Positions 31,637 through 35,029 of a stretch of 35,029 nucleotides of DNA are shown here, piece after piece. The position numbers were made by a program, and so were the translations under genes. Source of the DNA: an uncultured Oscillospiraceae bacterium (GTDB lineage: Bacteria; Bacillota; Clostridia; Oscillospirales; Oscillospiraceae); assembly GCA_900758315.1 (NCBI GenBank), contig CAAERF010000605.1, positions 1 through 35,029 of the forward strand. The letters run 5' to 3'. The notes below the pieces were generated by a model. It saw only the letters and a list, made by a program, of their open reading frames with translations. It was not told the origin of the DNA and did no database searches. Position 1 is the first letter of the stretch. Every line of letters starts with the position of its first letter.

Positions 31637-34150
31637 TTGGCAAAAACGAAACAAAAAAAGCAGCGCGCCCCGGCTAAGACGCCTGTGGGTAAGTTCTTTC
31701 GATGGCTGGGAATCATCCTGGGCACATTTCTGCTGATCTGCGTCACAACCTGCGCGATTCTCGCCTGCTACGGCGCAGTCTACGTACAGAACGTGATCAT
31801 GCCCGAGGTCAAGGAGTCCAGCATCAACATGGTCACCTCAGAGACCGATCTGAGCTCCGCCATTTACTACTACGACCAGTCCTCCGGCAGCTACGTCACT
31901 GCCCAGACCCTCTACGCCTCGGAAAACCGGGTCTGGGTCTCCCTGGAGGACATCCCGCAAAACCTGATCGACGCCACCGTCTCCATTGAGGACAAACGCT
32001 TCTGGTCCCACAATGGTGTGGACTGGCGCCGGACCGCCGCCGCCGTCAAGTACATGTTCACCGGCCAGAGCATTCAGGGCGGCAGCACCATTACCCAGCA
32101 GCTGATCAAAAACCTTACCGGCAACAACGAGACCACCGTGCGCCGAAAGGTGTTGGAGATCTTCGAGGCCCTGGAGTTTGAGCGCAACCACACCAAGGAG
32201 GAGACCATTGAATGGTACCTCAACGCCATCTATCTGGGCCACGGCTGCTATGGCGTCTCCACCGCTTCGGAGAAGTACTTTGACAAGAGCGTCAGCGAGC
32301 TCTCCCTGGCCGAGTGCGCCTCTCTGATCTCCATCACCAACAATCCCTCCAAATACGATCCCTACTCCCGGCCGGAGAACAACCTGGAGCGGCGGAATCT
32401 GATCCTGGACCAGATGTGCGAGCAGGGATATATCTCTGAGTCCGAGCGGGACAGTGCCAAGGCCGAAGAGCTGAACTGTGTCTACGGCTCCAGCACCAAC
32501 TCCACCGAGAACACTGGCTCGGACAGCGAATACTATAGCTGGTACACCGACGCGGTCATCGAACAGGTCATCGATGACCTGGAGGAACAGTATGGCTACG
32601 ACGAGACCACTGCCACCAACCTGATCTACTCCGGCGGCCTGCAGATCTACTCCTGCCTGAATCCCGAGGTACAGAAGCAGGTAGACGAGGTCTACACCGA
32701 CGCCTCCAACTTCTCTCTGTACGCCTCCCGGAACGGACAGGAACTGCGCAGCGGCATTACCGTAGTGGACAACGACACCGGTGCCGTAGTGGCACTGGCC
32801 GGCGGCACCGGGCAGAAGGTGGGCAACCGTATCTGGAACTGCGCCACCGACACCCTGCGTCCTCCCGGCTCCTCTATCAAGCCTCTGTCTGTCTATGCTC
32901 CGGCTATTGAGCAGGGTCCGCTCCTCCCCTCCTCTGCCGAGGACGACACGCCCTTTATGGAGAATAGCGACGGCACCCTCTGGCCCGTCAACTCTGAGGG
33001 CTACTACTCCGGTCTGACCGATATTGACACCGCTGTCACCGACTCCCTGAACACGGTGGCGGTCAAGGTGCTGGACAGCCTGGGGCTCCAGAATTCCTAC
33101 GACTTCCTCACTGAGAAATTCGGTCTCTCCACCCTGGTCACCGACTACGAGACCAGCACCGGTGTCGTCAAGTCTGACCTGAACTACGCCCCGCTGGCAC
33201 TGGGCGGCCTGACCCGCGGCGTCTCCACCCTGGAGATGGCCTCTGCTTACGCCACCTTCCCCAGAGACGGCGTCTACACCAAGCCCTATCTCTACACTGT
33301 GGTCACGGACAGCGACGGAAAGGTGATCCTCTCCAACGGAGACTACGACGTGACGGTGGAGGATGACAACAGCGTCACCATCTCCGGCCAGGCCTCCAGC
33401 ACTGCCATCCTCAGCGAGCGCACCACCTTCTACATGAACAACATGCTTCAGAACGTGGTCACCAGCGGCACCGGTACCCGGGCACAGCTGGTCGGTATGA
33501 CCGCCGCCGGCAAAACCGGTACCACCACCGACGACTATGACCGCTGGTTCGTGGGCTACACCCCCTACTACACCGCCGCCGTCTGGACCGGCTATGACAG
33601 TCAGGAGACCATTAACGCCTCGGTCAACCCCGCCTGCGTCCTCTGGCAAAAGGTCATGACCGGCATCAGCCAGGGCGCGGAGGACCTCGGTTTCCACACT
33701 ACCCTTCAGACCACCCAGTGCACCTACTGCACCTCCAGCGGTCTGCTGGCCACCGCCGCCTGCCGTGCCGCCGGCTGCTCCAAAACCGGTACCTTTGTGC
33801 TGGGCGATGAGCCCACCACCTACTGTGACCGCCACATCTACTCCAACGGCAACCTGATTCTGAACTATCAGCGCACCGGTGCGGCTGCCAAGGCCCGTAT
33901 CCACGGCGAGGTCTCCTATATCCCCAAGAAGGTGGAGAAAAAGAAAGAAGAACCTAAGCAGGATCAGACGGAGAAACCCGAAGAGGAAGCGCCTGAAGAG
34001 ACCGAAGAGGAGCCCAAAGACGACGAAGAAGAACAGGGCGACGAGAATACGGACGAAGAAAAGAAGCAGGACGAAGAGAAAAAAGACAACGATAAAAAGC
34101 ATGATGAAGGGGAGGGGGAAAATACCCCTGACACCGACGCAGCAGAATAA
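31637..34150 (+). CDS. Class A penicillin-binding protein (bifunctional transglycosylase/transpeptidase, PBP1A-like)
   Basis: An 837-aa peptidoglycan synthase, TTG start with AGGAGG 10 bases upstream. The basic cytoplasmic N-terminus is followed by one membrane helix (about 22-52). The GT51 glycosyltransferase domain shows VSIEDKRFWSHNGVDW (catalytic Glu), GGSTITQQLIKN and RKVLEIFEALEFE. The transpeptidase domain shows the S-x-x-K motif in RPPGSSIKPLSVY, an S-x-N motif in DSLNTVAV and KTGT in AGKTGTTTDD. A Cys-rich segment (QCTYCTSSG, CRAAGCSKTG) follows. The last 75 residues are a low-complexity Glu/Lys/Asp tail. It builds and cross-links the cell wall outside the membrane and is the target of beta-lactams. 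It is monocistronic, ending at a strong terminator. Confidence 0.95.
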   Translation: MAKTKQKKQRAPAKTPVGKFFRWLGIILGTFLLICVTTCAILACYGAVYVQNVIMPEVKESSINMVTSETDLSSAIYYYDQSSGSYVTAQTLYASENRVWVSLEDIPQNLIDATVSIEDKRFWSHNGVDWRRTAAAVKYMFTGQSIQGGSTITQQLIKNLTGNNETTVRRKVLEIFEALEFERNHTKEETIEWYLNAIYLGHGCYGVSTASEKYFDKSVSELSLAECASLISITNNPSKYDPYSRPENNLERRNLILDQMCEQGYISESERDSAKAEELNCVYGSSTNSTENTGSDSEYYSWYTDAVIEQVIDDLEEQYGYDETTATNLIYSGGLQIYSCLNPEVQKQVDEVYTDASNFSLYASRNGQELRSGITVVDNDTGAVVALAGGTGQKVGNRIWNCATDTLRPPGSSIKPLSVYAPAIEQGPLLPSSAEDDTPFMENSDGTLWPVNSEGYYSGLTDIDTAVTDSLNTVAVKVLDSLGLQNSYDFLTEKFGLSTLVTDYETSTGVVKSDLNYAPLALGGLTRGVSTLEMASAYATFPRDGVYTKPYLYTVVTDSDGKVILSNGDYDVTVEDDNSVTISGQASSTAILSERTTFYMNNMLQNVVTSGTGTRAQLVGMTAAGKTGTTTDDYDRWFVGYTPYYTAAVWTGYDSQETINASVNPACVLWQKVMTGISQGAEDLGFHTTLQTTQCTYCTSSGLLATAACRAAGCSKTGTFVLGDEPTTYCDRHIYSNGNLILNYQRTGAAAKARIHGEVSYIPKKVEKKKEEPKQDQTEKPEEEAPEETEEEPKDDEEEQGDENTDEEKKQDEEKKDNDKKHDEGEGENTPDTDAAE

Positions 34151-34164
34151 CACACACCTGTCAC

Positions 34165-34200
34165 GGCTCCGGCCCCTTTTGGGGGTTCGGAGCCATTTTA
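34165..34200 (+). terminator. Terminator of the penicillin-binding protein gene
   Basis: GGCTCCG (34165-34171) pairs with CGGAGCC (34188-34194), with an inner GCCCC/GGGGG pairing, and is followed by ATTTTA. Confidence 0.85.
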
Positions 34201-34280
34201 CAGCGCCATTCTCCCGGTCCCGCCCAGAAGAGGGCACAAAGCCTCCTCCCCTGTCCCGTCAAATTTCGGCAAATTGGCGC

Positions 34281-34309
34281 TTGCTTTTTTGATTCCACTG
34301 TGATACAAT
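34281..34309 (+). promoter_or_regulatory. Promoter of the ACT-protein/homoserine dehydrogenase operon
   Basis: TTGCTT (34281-34286) and TACAAT (34304-34309) with a 17-base spacer; TGA directly before the -10 gives an extended -10 feature. Confidence 0.65.
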
Positions 34310-34375
34310 CTCTTCGAAATAAACACAAATGCCCGCACTCAGCGGACATCCCCAGAGAGAGAAGGCCAGGCAAAC

Positions 34376-34816
34376 ATGTCCCAGACTCCAAAATATTTTA
34401 TTGTGGAAGCAAAGGCGCTTCCTGACATTTTTCTCAAGGTTGCGGAAGCAAAGAGAGTACTTGAACTGCGGGAAGCCGACACTGTGAACGAAGCGACACA
34501 GATGGTCGGTATCAGCCGCAGTGCTTTTTATAAGTACAAGGACTCCATCCGGCCCTTCAACGACATGCTGAACGGCCACATTGTCACTTTCCAGGTGCTG
34601 CTCAAGGATGAGCCCGGCGTGCTCTCTTCCATTCTCAACGCCTTTGCCGCCTCCGGCGGCAATATTCTCACCATCAACCAAACCATCCCTACCGGCGGCG
34701 TGGCCGCCCTGAACCTTTCGGCGGAGACCTCCAACCTGAATCTCCCCCTGGAAGAGTTGGTGCACAGTGTGGAGCGGCTGAATGGTGTCATCGCTTTTGA
34801 AGTTCTGGCTGGCTGA
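34376..34816 (+). CDS. pheB: ACT domain-containing protein (UPF0735/PheB family)
   Basis: A 146-aa protein: an N-terminal helical, HTH-like part (LREADTVNEATQMVGISRSAFYKYKD) followed by an ACT domain from about residue 68 (IVTFQVLLKDEPGVLSSILN, then GGNILTINQTIPTGGVAALN). ACT domains bind amino acids. The family is often placed next to hom, thrB or pheA and is thought to sense or regulate amino-acid synthesis. The start has GAAGG about 11 bases upstream. The stop lies 17 bases before homoserine dehydrogenase, so they form an operon. Confidence 0.92.
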   Translation: MSQTPKYFIVEAKALPDIFLKVAEAKRVLELREADTVNEATQMVGISRSAFYKYKDSIRPFNDMLNGHIVTFQVLLKDEPGVLSSILNAFAASGGNILTINQTIPTGGVAALNLSAETSNLNLPLEELVHSVERLNGVIAFEVLAG

Positions 34817-34833
34817 AAGATTGAGGTGTCATT

Positions 34834-35029
34834 ATGGTAAATGTTGCAATTCTTGGTTACGGAACGGTCGGCGGCGGCGTGGCGGAGATCCTCCACAAAA
34901 ACAGCGTCCATATCGCCGAGCGCGCAGAAAATCAGGTGGGGCTGAAGTACATCCTCACCCGGCGGGACTACCCTGGCGACCCCTTCGAGGATCGGATCGT
35001 ACAGGATTTCTCCATCATTGAGCAGGATC
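34834..35029 (+). CDS. hom: Homoserine dehydrogenase (3' end outside window)
   Basis: The first 65 residues are visible. NVAILGYGTVGGGVAEIL is the Rossmann nucleotide-binding start with the G-x-G-x-x-G motif, and KYILTRRDYPGDPFED is typical of homoserine dehydrogenase. It reduces aspartate semialdehyde to homoserine in threonine/methionine synthesis. GAGGTG lies 7 bases before the ATG. The gene runs off the right edge. Confidence 0.93.
   Translation, partial: MVNVAILGYGTVGGGVAEILHKNSVHIAERAENQVGLKYILTRRDYPGDPFEDRIVQDFSIIEQD

Noticed and set aside
31838..34237. A 799-codon open frame on the minus strand opposite the penicillin-binding protein
   Set aside because: Pure shadow of a gene with all catalytic motifs; its translation is Gly/Val/Asp-rich low complexity and it has no start site.

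Overview
The window looks like chromosome of a moderately high-GC, low-complexity-rich member of the Clostridia, most like the Oscillospirales (Flavonifractor/Oscillibacter-type gut bacteria). This is an inference from strong Shine-Dalgarno sites with frequent TTG/GTG starts, the rpmG-secE-nusG-rplKA-rplJL order, the ruvX-DUF1292 pair, a PheB-hom pair and sigma-A promoters with near-consensus boxes. No phage, transposon or CRISPR array was seen.

Layout. Positions 1-1236 (minus): an HD-domain hydrolase followed by an OmpR-type response regulator that runs off the left edge. 1624-3279 (plus): an M14 zinc carboxypeptidase lipoprotein. 3352-18481 (minus): a 15-kb run of tightly packed genes, probably one operon, with an XRE-type regulator at its head (18580-18975). 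19083-20442 (minus): a stand-alone GcvT-like protein and tRNA-Ala(GGC). 20603-20830 (plus): a small conserved-looking protein. 20895-24315 (minus): the ribosomal/secretion block rplL, rplJ, rplA, rplK, nusG, secE, rpmG, with an L10 leader and an attenuator-like rpmG leader. 24607-27536 (minus): a YkvI-like membrane protein and a strongly basic repeat protein. 27706-28456 (plus): ruvX and a DUF1292 protein. 28544-31410 (minus): a membrane-anchored foldase, a 6S-like RNA, a second DUF1292 protein and a small exported protein. 31637-35029 (plus): a class A penicillin-binding protein, a PheB-type ACT protein and the start of homoserine dehydrogenase.

The most unusual part is the 15-kb operon. In transcription order it encodes two short Hsp70-like ATPases, an unrecognised 143-aa protein, a coiled-coil protein whose C-terminus resembles GrpE, a protein resembling a shrunken Hsp70 ATPase domain, a coiled-coil protein, an NrdG-like radical SAM protein, a second long coiled-coil protein, a giant CbxX/CfxQ-type AAA+ protein whose reading frame continues after an apparent 1-base shift into another AAA+ module plus a trypsin-like protease, and a zinc-ribbon/RCC1-repeat protein. 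Read together this is a dedicated Hsp70/exchange-factor/AAA+/protease machine with its own regulator. I know of no characterised system with this composition. Three apparent single-base frame breaks lie in this operon (near 3555, 6511 and 14794), and none was seen in the other genes. They could be assembly errors or early decay, and raw reads would settle it.
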